From: Faecalibacterium prausnitzii
Lineage (GTDB): Bacteria; Bacillota; Clostridia; Oscillospirales; Ruminococcaceae
Length of the DNA stretch: 64,000 nucleotides
Assembly (NCBI RefSeq): GCF_003287495.1
Contig: NZ_PRLE01000003.1
Location: 124,001-188,000, forward strand
Direction of reading: 5' to 3'
Shown here one piece after another: positions 8,256-16,996 of the stretch. Numbering within the stretch: position 1 is the first letter of the stretch; each line of letters begins with the position of its first letter. Under the pieces are notes generated by a model that saw only the letters and a program-made list of their open reading frames with translations, was not told where the DNA came from and did not search any database. The translations under genes were made by a program, and so were the position numbers.

Positions 8256-9206
8256 ATGAAAGAGTACGCATTCGGCATTGACCTTGGCGGCACCACCGCC
8301 AAGATCGGTCTGTTCACCACCTCCGGCGCTCTGCTGGAAAAGTGGGAAGTTGCCACCGACACCTCCCATGCAGGCGAGCACATCCTGGAAAATCTGGCCG
8401 CTGCCGTCCTGGGCAAGATGAAAGAGCAGAGCATCCAGCCCGAGCAGGTAGAGGGCGTGGGCATTGGCGTGCCCGGCCCGGTGCTGGACTCCAGCATCGT
8501 CCCCATCGTCTGCGCCAACCTCGGCGGCTGGGGCGAGCGGAATGTTTCCGCCCAGCTCTCCGGCCTGCTGGACGGCCTGAAAGTTCTGGTGGGCAACGAC
8601 GCCAACGTCGCCGCCCTGGGTGAGATCTGGATGGGCGCTGCCAAGGGTGCCAAAAATGCCGTCATGGTCACGCTGGGCACCGGCGTGGGCGGCGGTGTCG
8701 TCGTCAATGGCAAGGTCATTGACGGTGTGCACGGCGCGGGCGGCGAGATCGGCCACATCACGGTCAACCGCCACGAAACGGCCGTCTGCGGCTGCGGCAA
8801 GCGGGGCTGTCTGGAGCAGTATTCCAGCGCCACCGGCGTGGTCCGCTGCATGAAGAAACTGCTGGACGAGAACCCGGACACCCCCTGCGTGCTCCGCGGC
8901 ACCGAGTTTGCCGCCAAGGACGTCTTTGACGCTGCCCGCAATGGCGACGCTCTCGCCGCCCGCGAGGTGGATGAGATGTCCGACACGCTGGGCATGGCTC
9001 TGGCCAACATTGCCTCCACAGTAGACCCCGAGGCATTCCTGGTGGGCGGCGGTGTTGCCCGCGCCGGGGACGTCCTCTTTGCCCCGCTGAACAAGCACTT
9101 CCAGGAGTATGCGTTCAAATCCTGCCGTGAGACCCCCATCAAGCAGGCCAGCCTCGGCAATGATGCCGGCATTTATGGCGCTGTCCGCCTGATCGTGGGC
9201 GCATAA
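8256..9206 (+). CDS. ROK-family sugar kinase (glucokinase-like)
   Basis: 316 residues, cytosolic ATP-dependent hexose kinase. The N-terminal phosphate-1 loop is GIDLGGTTAKIGLF, the catalytic Asp is in VLVGNDANVAALGE, and the ROK zinc site is CGCGKRGCLEQY near residue 188. An overall match to bacterial glucokinases of this family; other hexoses or N-acetyl sugars cannot be excluded. A leader of about 70 bases contains a small hairpin CGGCGG-TGTGT-CCGCCG. Single-gene unit ended by a terminator. Confidence 0.9.
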   Translation: MKEYAFGIDLGGTTAKIGLFTTSGALLEKWEVATDTSHAGEHILENLAAAVLGKMKEQSIQPEQVEGVGIGVPGPVLDSSIVPIVCANLGGWGERNVSAQLSGLLDGLKVLVGNDANVAALGEIWMGAAKGAKNAVMVTLGTGVGGGVVVNGKVIDGVHGAGGEIGHITVNRHETAVCGCGKRGCLEQYSSATGVVRCMKKLLDENPDTPCVLRGTEFAAKDVFDAARNGDALAAREVDEMSDTLGMALANIASTVDPEAFLVGGGVARAGDVLFAPLNKHFQEYAFKSCRETPIKQASLGNDAGIYGAVRLIVGA

Positions 9207-9225
9207 CGCAAAGTTTTCCACAAAC

Positions 9226-9266
9226 AAAAGCGGAACCGTTGAAAATTCAGCGGTCCCGCTTTTTGT
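9226..9266. terminator. Bidirectional terminator between convergent genes
   Basis: A long stem from AAAAGCGGAACCG to CGGTCCCGCTTTTT with A/T tracts on both sides. Confidence 0.8.
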
Positions 9267-9275
9267 TTTGTCTGT

Positions 9276-9863
9276 TTAATCTTTGTGGAAGTAGATGCTG
9301 TCTTCCTCCGTAATGGGGCGCACCACTTTGCAGGGGTTGCCCACGGCGACGACACCGGAGGGGATGTCTTTCACCACCACGCTCCCGGCCCCGATGACCG
9401 TATTGGAACCGATGGTGACTCCGGGCAGAATGGTTACATCGCCACCCAGCCAGACGTTATCGCCCAGCGTGATGGGCTTGCACAGCTCCATCCCGCTGTT
9501 GCGCTCCTGCGGCAGGATGGGATGGATGGCCGTGTACATGCCGCAGCCGGGGCCGATGAAGCAGTGCTGTCCAATGGTGATCTTGGCGCAGTCCATCAGG
9601 TAGGCCCCGTGGTTGAGATAACTGCCTGCGCCAATGACGCAGTTGTAGCCGTAGTCCGTGTAGAAATGCGGCAGGATCACCACATCTTCCGCCATGCCGG
9701 GCAGCAGCTTGTGCAGCAGCTCGGCCCGCTTTTCTTTCTGGGAGGGGCGGGTCTGGTTGAACTCGGTGTACAGCTCTTCGGCCTTTTCGCGTTCGATGCG
9801 GAGTTCCTCATCAAAATTGGCGTCGTACCACAGGCCCGCTTCCCATTTTTCGCGTTCTGTCAT
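9276..9863 (-). CDS. Maltose/galactoside O-acetyltransferase-like (left-handed beta-helix)
   Basis: 195 residues. An N-terminal MAT domain (about 1-55) is followed by hexapeptide repeats (IGAGSYLNHGAYL, ITIGQHCFIGPGC, ITLGDNVWLGGDV, IGAGSVVVKDIP), the acetyl-CoA-binding beta-helix of the LacA/Maa/NodL group. The catalytic His is in YTAIHP. It transfers acetyl groups to sugars, probably as a detoxification step. It ends the minus-strand cluster that starts at 14284. Confidence 0.88.
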   Translation of the reverse strand: MTEREKWEAGLWYDANFDEELRIEREKAEELYTEFNQTRPSQKEKRAELLHKLLPGMAEDVVILPHFYTDYGYNCVIGAGSYLNHGAYLMDCAKITIGQHCFIGPGCGMYTAIHPILPQERNSGMELCKPITLGDNVWLGGDVTILPGVTIGSNTVIGAGSVVVKDIPSGVVAVGNPCKVVRPITEEDSIYFHKD

Positions 9864-9878
9864 CTGGTTTTCCTCCTG

Positions 9879-11669
9879 TTACAGCGTATCCTCGCCGGGG
9901 AGCTGGTTCCACAGGCGGTAGTAACCCCCCTGCTTTGCCAGCAGCTCCTCGTGGGTGCCGGCTTCCTCAATGCCCTCGGCACCGAGAACGAGGATGCGGT
10001 CGTAGTTCTTGATCGTGGTCAGCCGGTGGGCGATGGTCAGGGTCGTGCGGCCATGGGCCAGCTTTTCGAGGCTCTGGCCTACGAGGATCTCACTCTCGTT
10101 GTCCAGCGCGCTGGTGGCCTCGTCCAGAATGAGGATGGGCGGGTTCTTGAGGAAGACCCGGGCAATGGCAATGCGCTGCTTCTGGCCGCCCGAGAGCTTG
10201 ACACCCCGCTCCCCCACATAAGTGTCAAAGCCGTCTTTCAGGGCCAGAATAAAGCGCTCCGCGCCCGCCAGACGGGCCGCTTCGACGATCTCCTCCCGGG
10301 TGGCACCGGGCTTGCCGTAAGCGATATTATCCGCCACCGAGCCGCTGAACAGGTACACGTCCTGCTGGACGATGCCGATGTCCTCCCGCAGGCTCTTGAT
10401 GGTCACCTTGCTGATGTCCTGTCCGTCAATGAGGATACGGCCGCTGGTCACATCATAAAAGCGGGGGATGAGGTTGCACAGCGTCGTTTTGCCGCCGCCG
10501 GAGGGGCCTACCAGCGCCAGCCGCTCGCCAGCTTTGATGTCCAGACTGACGTGGTGCAGGACTTTATTGTGGTCGTCCGGGTACTCAAAGCTGACATCCT
10601 CAAACCGGATCGCACCGGGGCCGGGCTGGAGAGGCTTGGCGTCCGGGGCATCGTGGATGGGAACAGGGGTGTCCATGATCTCAGCAAAGCGCTCAATGCC
10701 CGTCATGCCGCGCTGGAACTGCTCCGCAAACTCCACGATGCGGCGGATGGTGGCGATCAGGGTGGACACATACAGCACATAGGCCACCAGATCGCCCGCG
10801 CTGATCTTGCCGTACACCAGCGAGAGACCGCCCGCCAGAATGACCACCAGATACATCAGGCCGTCAAACAGGCGGGTGGAGGTATTGAACGCCGCCATGG
10901 CGTAATAGCCCAGCGTTTTGATCTGCTCAAAATCCCGGTTGCCCTGCTCGAACTTGGCCCGCTCCTGCTCTTCCGCCGCAAAGGCCTTGACGACGCCCTG
11001 GCCCAGCAGGCTGTCCTCGATGGTGGCGTTCAGCTCACCGATCTGGACACGCTGCTGGCGGAACCGGGCCCGCAGGCGCTGGTTCAGGTAGACCGACACC
11101 ACGCCCATCAGGGGCACGCAGGCAAACACCGCCAGCGTCAAGGGGATACTGGCCTGGCACAGGATGAGGAACGAGGCCAGGATCTTGATGCCCGCAATGA
11201 AGAACTCCTCCGGGCAGTGGTGGGCAAACTCGGTCACGTCAAACAGGTCGTTGGTGATGCGGCCCATGATGGTGCCCACCTTGGTGTTGTTGTAGTAGGT
11301 GTGGTCCAGCAGCAGCAGATGGTCAAAGGCGTCCTTGCGCATATCGGTTTCAATATGCACGCCCATAATATGGCCGATGCCGGACATAAAATACTGCGCC
11401 GCTCCGTCAATGACGCGGAGCACGAAGTAGAGCGCTGCCAGCTTGAACACGATCTGGGCTGTCAGCGTGATGCCCACACCCATGGCGGAGTTGGTAATGG
11501 TGCTCATGATCTTGGGCAGGATGATATCGCACATGGTGGTCAGGGCTGCACAGAACAGGTCGATGAACAGCACCTTTTTGTACTTGGCCAGATAGGGCAG
11601 AAAGCGCCGGATGAGAGCCCCGCTGCTGGTATGGTGCGCACCGGGGTCATGGATGGTCGTTTTAGGCAT
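9879..11669 (-). CDS. ABC transporter, fused permease and ATPase (half-exporter)
   Basis: 596 residues: six transmembrane helices (about 20-320), then the nucleotide-binding domain. Walker A is GPSGGGKTT, the signature is LSGGQKQRIAIARVF and Walker B is ILILDEATSALD; the H-loop is TIAHRLTT. Half-size exporter expected to dimerise; lipids, drugs or peptides are typical cargo. No second half-transporter is adjacent, so a homodimer is likely. An A/T-rich 15-base gap separates it from the YggS gene, suggesting one transcript. Confidence 0.9.
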   Translation of the reverse strand: MPKTTIHDPGAHHTSSGALIRRFLPYLAKYKKVLFIDLFCAALTTMCDIILPKIMSTITNSAMGVGITLTAQIVFKLAALYFVLRVIDGAAQYFMSGIGHIMGVHIETDMRKDAFDHLLLLDHTYYNNTKVGTIMGRITNDLFDVTEFAHHCPEEFFIAGIKILASFLILCQASIPLTLAVFACVPLMGVVSVYLNQRLRARFRQQRVQIGELNATIEDSLLGQGVVKAFAAEEQERAKFEQGNRDFEQIKTLGYYAMAAFNTSTRLFDGLMYLVVILAGGLSLVYGKISAGDLVAYVLYVSTLIATIRRIVEFAEQFQRGMTGIERFAEIMDTPVPIHDAPDAKPLQPGPGAIRFEDVSFEYPDDHNKVLHHVSLDIKAGERLALVGPSGGGKTTLCNLIPRFYDVTSGRILIDGQDISKVTIKSLREDIGIVQQDVYLFSGSVADNIAYGKPGATREEIVEAARLAGAERFILALKDGFDTYVGERGVKLSGGQKQRIAIARVFLKNPPILILDEATSALDNESEILVGQSLEKLAHGRTTLTIAHRLTTIKNYDRILVLGAEGIEEAGTHEELLAKQGGYYRLWNQLPGEDTL

Positions 11670-11684
11670 AATTCCTCTTTCTTT

Positions 11685-12407
11685 TTATGCTTTTTTACTA
11701 TAATCTCGTTCGCCGTAGATGGCGGTGCCGATGCGGACGAGGGTAGCGCCCTCCCGGATGGCATTCTCAAAATCGCCGCTCATCCCCATGGAAAGGGTCT
11801 CCATGGCCACATTCTGGTAGCCCCGCTCCCCGGCCTGCACAAACAGCTTGTACACCTGGGCCAGGTAGCGGCGGTTCTGGGCGTCGTCGTTGTTCACCGG
11901 GGGAATGGCCATCAGGCCCTTGACCCGGATGTGCTCCTGGGCGGCGGCGGCATCCAGCAGCGGCCAGAGCTGTTCCGGGGAAACGCCGGTCTTGGACTCC
12001 TCACCGCCGATGTTCACTTCCAGCAGCACGTTCTGCACGATGCCAGCCTTGGCAGCCTCTTTTTCAATGGCGGCCAGCAGGTGCTCGCTGTCCACGCTCT
12101 GGATGAGGCTGGCACGGCCCAGCACCTTTTTGATCTTGTTCGTCTGCAAATGGCCGATGAAATGGCTGGGCTTGCCGCAGTAGGCCCCGGCGTCAAAATT
12201 GGCGCAGAGCTCCTGCACATGGTTCTCGCCAAACACATCAATGGGCAGGGCTGCACTGGCGGCAACAATGTCCGCTGTGCGGGTCTTGCAGGCGGCACAG
12301 AGCTGCACAGCTGCCGGGTCGCGGCCCGCTTCCCGGGCGGCTGCCGCCATCTTGGCGCGGATCTCTTCCACCGCTTCCCGCATTTCTTCCAGTGTCTTTT
12401 CCGCCAT
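11685..12407 (-). CDS. YggS-family PLP homeostasis protein
   Basis: 240 residues with an alanine-racemase-like TIM barrel. The PLP lysine is in LCAACKTR (about 40), followed by FGENHVQEL, HFIGHLQTNKIK and, later, SMGMSGDFENAIREG with phosphate-binding residues. The family balances pyridoxal phosphate and amino-acid pools. It starts three bases after the UPF0340 gene stop, so the two are coupled. Confidence 0.92.
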   Translation of the reverse strand: MAEKTLEEMREAVEEIRAKMAAAAREAGRDPAAVQLCAACKTRTADIVAASAALPIDVFGENHVQELCANFDAGAYCGKPSHFIGHLQTNKIKKVLGRASLIQSVDSEHLLAAIEKEAAKAGIVQNVLLEVNIGGEESKTGVSPEQLWPLLDAAAAQEHIRVKGLMAIPPVNNDDAQNRRYLAQVYKLFVQAGERGYQNVAMETLSMGMSGDFENAIREGATLVRIGTAIYGERDYSKKA

Positions 12408-12410
12408 AGG

Positions 12411-12971
12411 TCAATCCTCCTCGGTATATTTTGCGCGCTCACCACCGATGAGCTTGGGGCGGGTGCGGGCACAGAGAATGTTTGCTTCGCCGATCTGATT
12501 CAGGCTCAGGCGCACCGGCACGGCCACCCGCTTGAGGTGCATCCCGATGAGAGTGCCGCCGATGTCGATGCCCGCATGGGCCTTGATCTCTTCCACGGCG
12601 ATCGGGTCATGGAACTGCTTCCAGCAGGTGGTGGCCCAGCTGCCGCCCGCGTGGGGCCGGGGCACCACACAGACTTCCTCCCAGCCGTATCGTTCGGCGG
12701 CTTCCCGCTCGATGATAATCGCACGGTTGAGGTGCTCACAGCACTGGGCCGCCAGCCAGATGCCCTGCGCCGCCAGCACCGGGGCAATGCCCGCGTACAC
12801 GGCCTGCGCCGCTTCCAGGCTGGAATCCTTGCCGATGTGCCCGCCCACGATCTCACTGGACGAGCAGCCCACCACAAAGACATCGCCCTTTTTCAGCTTT
12901 GCCTGCTCCAGCAGCTCCGTGACCGCCTGCCGGGCTTCCTGTTCGATTTGTTGTTTGAACGCTTCCGTCAT
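12411..12971 (-). CDS. UPF0340 / TIGR01440 family protein
   Basis: 186 residues starting MTEAFKQQIEQEA. Family features are DVFVVGCSSSEIVGGHIGKD, the CCEHLNRA motif and VPRPHAGGSWAT. Its function is unknown; it is common in Firmicutes, often near serine hydroxymethyltransferase or PLP genes, and here precedes YggS. The start is set by GAGGTG about eight bases upstream; the frame is open 11 codons further but without a site. Confidence 0.85.
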   Translation of the reverse strand: MTEAFKQQIEQEARQAVTELLEQAKLKKGDVFVVGCSSSEIVGGHIGKDSSLEAAQAVYAGIAPVLAAQGIWLAAQCCEHLNRAIIIEREAAERYGWEEVCVVPRPHAGGSWATTCWKQFHDPIAVEEIKAHAGIDIGGTLIGMHLKRVAVPVRLSLNQIGEANILCARTRPKLIGGERAKYTEED

Positions 12972-12988
12972 TCTAAAACACCTCGGTT

Positions 12989-14284
12989 TTAAATTCTTAC
13001 CCATTGGATCTTCGTTTCACCGGCCACGCCCAGATACACCCGGTTCTCCGCCGGGCAGAGGGCAAGGACACCGCCCAGTGCCTTGCCGCCGTAGGAGGCA
13101 AGCAGCGCCCCGTCCGGGCCAAAGCGCTCGGCGCAGATGCCATCGTCCGGCATCTGGAACAGCCGTTCCTGCATGGATTCACTCAGCCGGAGGGCGGCAC
13201 CCCGCAGCAGGGTGCCGTCGGCGTGGTCTTCCAGCCAGGCGGAACGCGCCCAGCGGTAGCCCACCGAGACCGTGCCGTCCTCCTCCACTGCCAGCGCCCC
13301 GGGGTATCCGGGCAGGCCCGCGGCCAGCTGTGCACAGCCCTTGCCCCCAGCCATCAGCTCCCGTCCACCGGACGGGACTGCCCAGATGCAGCGGCTGCCA
13401 AGGTCGGAGACGTACAGCGTCTCGCCGTCCGCCGAGAGAGCCAGCCCGGAGGCCCCGGCCACCCCGCCCAGCACCCGCTCCACGGCCCGGGTCACCGGGT
13501 CATAGACATAGACCCAGCCCGTGGCCGTATGGGCCAGCAGCTCGGTGCGGAGGGCGCTTTCCAGCCCATACTTCACGGAGACCTCCGCCGCATTGGTGAA
13601 GTAGACTTTCCCGTCTGCCCCCACGGCCACCGCCGCCGGGCAGGAGAGGGCCTTGCCGTCGATCTGGGTCACCACAGGCTCCACGGTCACGCCCCACTGG
13701 TCGTTGCTCACCCGGCAGAGCTTGCCGCCGTCGGCCTCGATCGTCGTCATCCAAAGGGTGCCGTCCGGCGCAAAGGCAAGGTCTGTGATCTCGCCGCCTG
13801 CCACGTCCAGTACCTCGTTCATCCCACTGCCGTCTGGCTGCATCCGCATCAGAACGCCTACCTTGGGCAGCTTTGCCGCCGCATAGAGCCAGCCATCCTG
13901 CATCCGGATGGCCGTGCCGATCTCATAGGCGCTCAAATTCAGCGCGTCGGCGGGGTCCACGCTCCGCACATGCTCGGCGCGCTCCGCTCTCTCCGGGGCG
14001 GCATAGGTCTTTGGCGGCGTGTCGATGGGCCGGAACACCAGCGCGTACACCAGCGCCACGGCCGCCAGCGCCGCAAACACGTTGCTGGCCGCCCGGAACC
14101 GGTGGAGCAAGGCTTCCCGCTCAATGGCCATCTGGGCCTGCGCCTCGGCCTTGCGGCGGGCGGCCAGCGCGCTGGCACGGTTGGCGCGGCGAAGCCAGCG
14201 ATCCACAAACAGGGCCACCTGGGGCCCCACCGTGATCGATGCAATGAACAATATCAAAAGAAACTCAACCAGTCCGATGCGCAT
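12989..14284 (-). CDS. Membrane-anchored beta-propeller with TatA-like N-terminus
   Basis: 431 residues. The N-terminus MRIGLVEFLLILFIASITVG followed by PQVALFVDRWLRRA has the plan of a TatA protein (short helix with Glu at 7, glycine-proline hinge, amphipathic basic helix). A second transmembrane helix lies near residues 68-86. Residues 115-431 form an NHL/SMP-30/strictosidine-synthase-like propeller (ITDLAFAPDGTLWMTT, SGLALSADGETLYVSD). With two helices the propeller could face either side of the membrane. Function unknown. First gene of the minus-strand cluster. Confidence 0.7.
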   Translation of the reverse strand: MRIGLVEFLLILFIASITVGPQVALFVDRWLRRANRASALAARRKAEAQAQMAIEREALLHRFRAASNVFAALAAVALVYALVFRPIDTPPKTYAAPERAERAEHVRSVDPADALNLSAYEIGTAIRMQDGWLYAAAKLPKVGVLMRMQPDGSGMNEVLDVAGGEITDLAFAPDGTLWMTTIEADGGKLCRVSNDQWGVTVEPVVTQIDGKALSCPAAVAVGADGKVYFTNAAEVSVKYGLESALRTELLAHTATGWVYVYDPVTRAVERVLGGVAGASGLALSADGETLYVSDLGSRCIWAVPSGGRELMAGGKGCAQLAAGLPGYPGALAVEEDGTVSVGYRWARSAWLEDHADGTLLRGAALRLSESMQERLFQMPDDGICAERFGPDGALLASYGGKALGGVLALCPAENRVYLGVAGETKIQWVRI

Positions 14285-14524
14285 AAGCTTTTTTCCTTTG
14301 CAAAGGGAATTGATTTATCAGATTAGTATAACACAAACCTTTTGCAGCCGCAATTGTTTTGCCTTTTCCTCCGTGGTATACTATAGCAAAACACGAGTTT
14401 TCCAAAGGCTTCACGCAAACTTCACAAAAATTTCCAATTGTCGTATTAAGATAAAATCGGGACTATTGGGACCATTCTATAAAACAAACAAAGCACCTTT
14501 TACATTTGAGGAGGGCGACTTTTT

Positions 14525-15211
14525 ATGGCTAAAATTCTGATCGTTGATGATGAGCCCCGTATCCGGGAGCTCATCCGGGAGCATTTGCAGTATGCGGGCT
14601 ATGTCTGCGAGGAAGCCGGTGACGGCTCCGCGGCCCTGAGCCTTTTGAGCGGCGGCGGGTATGACCTGGTCATTCTTGACCTGATGATGCCTTTTATGGA
14701 CGGCATGACCTGCCTGCGGGAGATGCGCAACCGCCACATCAACACCCCCGTCATCATCTTGACGGCCCGGGGCGAGGAATACGATAAGCTGGCCGGGCTT
14801 GAGGGCGGCGCGGACGACTATGTGGTCAAGCCGTTCTCCCCCCGGGAGCTGGTAGCCCGGGTGCGGGCCGTGCTCAACCGCACCATGCCCCACACCGAAA
14901 GCTCGGACGGCACCATGACCTTTGGGGAGCTGACCATTGATACCGCCAGCCACACCGTCCGCGTCTCGGGGGAGGAAGTGAGCCTGACCCCCAAGGAGTT
15001 TGACCTGCTGGTCTTCCTGGCCTCCAACAAGGGCATCGCCCTCAGCCGGGAGAAGATTTTGCAGAAAGTGTGGAACTACGATTACTTTGGCGAGGACCGC
15101 ACCGTGGACACCCATGTCAAGATGCTGCGGGGCCACCTGGGCAAGTGCCGCGGCTATATTGCAACTGTGTGGGGCATCGGCTATAAGTTCGACCCCGACG
15201 CAGCCCGGTAA
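14525..15211 (+). CDS. OmpR/PhoB-family response regulator
   Basis: 228 residues. Receiver domain (1-120) with acidic pocket VDDE, phospho-acceptor Asp52 in VILDLMMPFMDG and the conserved Lys in YVVKPFSP; winged helix domain (about 130-225) with SLTPKEFDLLVFL and DRTVDTHVKMLRGHLG. GAGGAGGGC lies upstream. It is 18 bases before its sensor kinase gene, a classical two-component pair. Target genes unknown. Confidence 0.93.
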   Translation: MAKILIVDDEPRIRELIREHLQYAGYVCEEAGDGSAALSLLSGGGYDLVILDLMMPFMDGMTCLREMRNRHINTPVIILTARGEEYDKLAGLEGGADDYVVKPFSPRELVARVRAVLNRTMPHTESSDGTMTFGELTIDTASHTVRVSGEEVSLTPKEFDLLVFLASNKGIALSREKILQKVWNYDYFGEDRTVDTHVKMLRGHLGKCRGYIATVWGIGYKFDPDAAR

Positions 15212-15229
15212 GCGGAGGCGTTGCTCCTG

Positions 15230-16759
15230 ATGCGGCATACGAGCAAACGCAAAACACGGCGCACCATTAGCATCCGCGGGCAGCTGTTGTGGTTTTTGTG
15301 CTTCATCTGCCTGCTGCTGCTGTTGCTGTTCTGGTTCCTGAGCACCCGGCTGCTGGAACCGCTTTATACCACCCATATCCAGAAACAGCTCACAGCCCAG
15401 GCAGACGCCATTGTGGAGCGGCTGGACAAGGCCATCGCCGAGGGGGAGACCCTCTCCTACTGGGGCTTTGGCAGCCAGCTCTATGTCAACACCACGTTTT
15501 TCAACGAGCTGGGGTCTGAGATCTTCGAGAACAGCGGCATGAGCAGCTTTTGCGTGGACATCTCGGATCCCACGCTGCGCCAGATCTTCAAGATCGAAAA
15601 CCTTTCCTACTGCAATCTCCACCGCACCAAGCCCACGGACACCGGCGGCGAAATGCTCTCCTACAGCACGGCCCGCGCCATGCGGCAGCTCTGCCGGGAG
15701 ACGGGCAGCTGTGTGCGGAAGATCAACCCGCCCACTCCCTCCGGCTCTGTCCAGCTGATGGTGGGCAAAACGACCTCCGATGGCAGCTATACGGTGCTGG
15801 TGACCACCAGCCTGATGCATGTCGCGGAGGCCGGCCGGGTGATGAGCACCGTGCTGCCGCTGGCGGCGGCACTGATCTTTGCGTTCTCCATGTCGGCGGC
15901 CTGGCTGTTCAGCGAGTGGTTCACCAAGCCCCTGCGGGAGCTTTCCGGCGCGGCCCGGCAGGTGGCCCAGGGCAATTACAACGTACAGGTGGACTCCAAG
16001 CGGAACGACGAACTGGGCGATCTGGCGCAGGACTTCAACCACATGGCGCAGGAAGTCCAACATGCCTCCCAGATGCAGCGGGACCTGCTGGCCAATGTCT
16101 CCCACGACCTGCGCACCCCGCTGACCCTCATCAAGGGCTACGCCGAGACGGTGCGGGACATCACGGGCGACGACAAGGCCCACCGCAACGAGCAGATGAA
16201 TATTATCGTGGACGAAGCCGACCGGCTGACAGCCCTCGTCTCCAGCGTGATGGAACTGAGCAAGGTGACCAGCGGTGCCATCCAGTGCGAGCGGGTGCAT
16301 TTTGATATGGGCCAGCTCTGCGACGAGGTCAGCGAGCGTTACGACGCCGTCTGCGCCCAGAACGGCTGGGAACTCAAGCTGGAGCTGCCCGAAGAGGAGC
16401 TTCCCGTTTACGCCGACCCCGACATGATGCAGCGGGCCCTGCACAACCTGCTGGGCAACGCCATGCACCACATCGGGGAAGACGGGCTTTTCTTCCTGCG
16501 GGCATTCAAATGCCCCGAGGGCGTCCGGGTGGAAGTGGAAGACCATGGCCCCGGCATCTCGGCGGAGGACCTGCCTTATATCTTCGACCGCTACTACCGC
16601 TCCCGCTCCGACGCGGGCAAGCAGGGCACCGGCCTGGGCCTTTCCATCACCAAGGCCATCTTCCAGCAGCACGGTTTCCGCTTTGGTGTCCAGAGCACCG
16701 TGGGCAAAGGCACCACATTCTGGTTCATCATGACGGACACGGACTCTTCCGACCATTAA
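15230..16759 (+). CDS. Sensor histidine kinase of the OmpR-type pair
   Basis: 509 residues. Transmembrane helix 1 (about 16-37), an extracellular sensor domain of about 170 residues with several cysteines, helix 2 (about 207-226), HAMP linker, dimerisation domain with His292 (NVSHDLRTPLTLIKGY) and HATPase domain with N box LHNLLGNAMHH, DHGPGI and GTGLGLS. ATG at 15230 is preferred over an upstream TTG, which is only two bases from GGAGG. Signal unknown; no transporter is adjacent. Confidence 0.92.
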   Translation: MRHTSKRKTRRTISIRGQLLWFLCFICLLLLLLFWFLSTRLLEPLYTTHIQKQLTAQADAIVERLDKAIAEGETLSYWGFGSQLYVNTTFFNELGSEIFENSGMSSFCVDISDPTLRQIFKIENLSYCNLHRTKPTDTGGEMLSYSTARAMRQLCRETGSCVRKINPPTPSGSVQLMVGKTTSDGSYTVLVTTSLMHVAEAGRVMSTVLPLAAALIFAFSMSAAWLFSEWFTKPLRELSGAARQVAQGNYNVQVDSKRNDELGDLAQDFNHMAQEVQHASQMQRDLLANVSHDLRTPLTLIKGYAETVRDITGDDKAHRNEQMNIIVDEADRLTALVSSVMELSKVTSGAIQCERVHFDMGQLCDEVSERYDAVCAQNGWELKLELPEEELPVYADPDMMQRALHNLLGNAMHHIGEDGLFFLRAFKCPEGVRVEVEDHGPGISAEDLPYIFDRYYRSRSDAGKQGTGLGLSITKAIFQQHGFRFGVQSTVGKGTTFWFIMTDTDSSDH

Positions 16760-16808
16760 AAAACCCCTCCCGGTTTCTGTGCGAACAGCAACCGGGAGGG
16801 GTTTTCTC
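16757..16808. terminator. Bidirectional terminator
   Basis: AAAAAACCCCTCCCGGTT pairs with AACCGGGAGGGGTTTT. It sits between the convergent kinase gene and the 51-residue peptide gene. Confidence 0.9.
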
Positions 16809-16809
16809 G

Positions 16810-16965
16810 TTAGTTGGTGACGTGGTAGATGCCGAACGTGTTGTCCGGGGCGGGCATATCCACCCGGGAGGCCCGGTCGTTGACGGCAAAGGTCATGGCA
16901 GCCATGGCGGCCAGCACCGCCACAATGATGAGCCATTTGACGGCATTGGGGAGCTTCTTCATCAT
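16810..16965 (-). CDS. Small membrane or secreted peptide, 51 residues
   Basis: A short gene with a clear GAGG site six bases before an ATG pair. It reads MMKKLPNAVKWLIIVAVLAA, a Lys-rich start and hydrophobic helix, then MAAMTFAVNDRASRVD and a polar tail ending in HVTN. One membrane helix, or an uncleaved signal anchor. It has its own ribosome binding site and shares the terminator with the kinase. Not recognised; it lies 31 bases downstream of the pectinesterase gene on the same strand and may be co-transcribed. Confidence 0.6.
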   Translation of the reverse strand: MMKKLPNAVKWLIIVAVLAAMAAMTFAVNDRASRVDMPAPDNTFGIYHVTN

Positions 16966-16996
16966 TTACTTCCTCATTCTTTTGGGCTTTTGGGTT

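Noticed and set aside
9285-12992. A 1235-codon open frame on the plus strand
   Set aside because: It is antisense to five well-supported minus-strand genes (acetyltransferase, ABC exporter, YggS, UPF0340). Its His/Gln/Gly-rich translation matches no fold and comes from high GC and codon bias.
14477-16936. An 819-codon open frame on the minus strand
   Set aside because: Antisense to the response regulator and sensor kinase genes, which have complete catalytic motifs.
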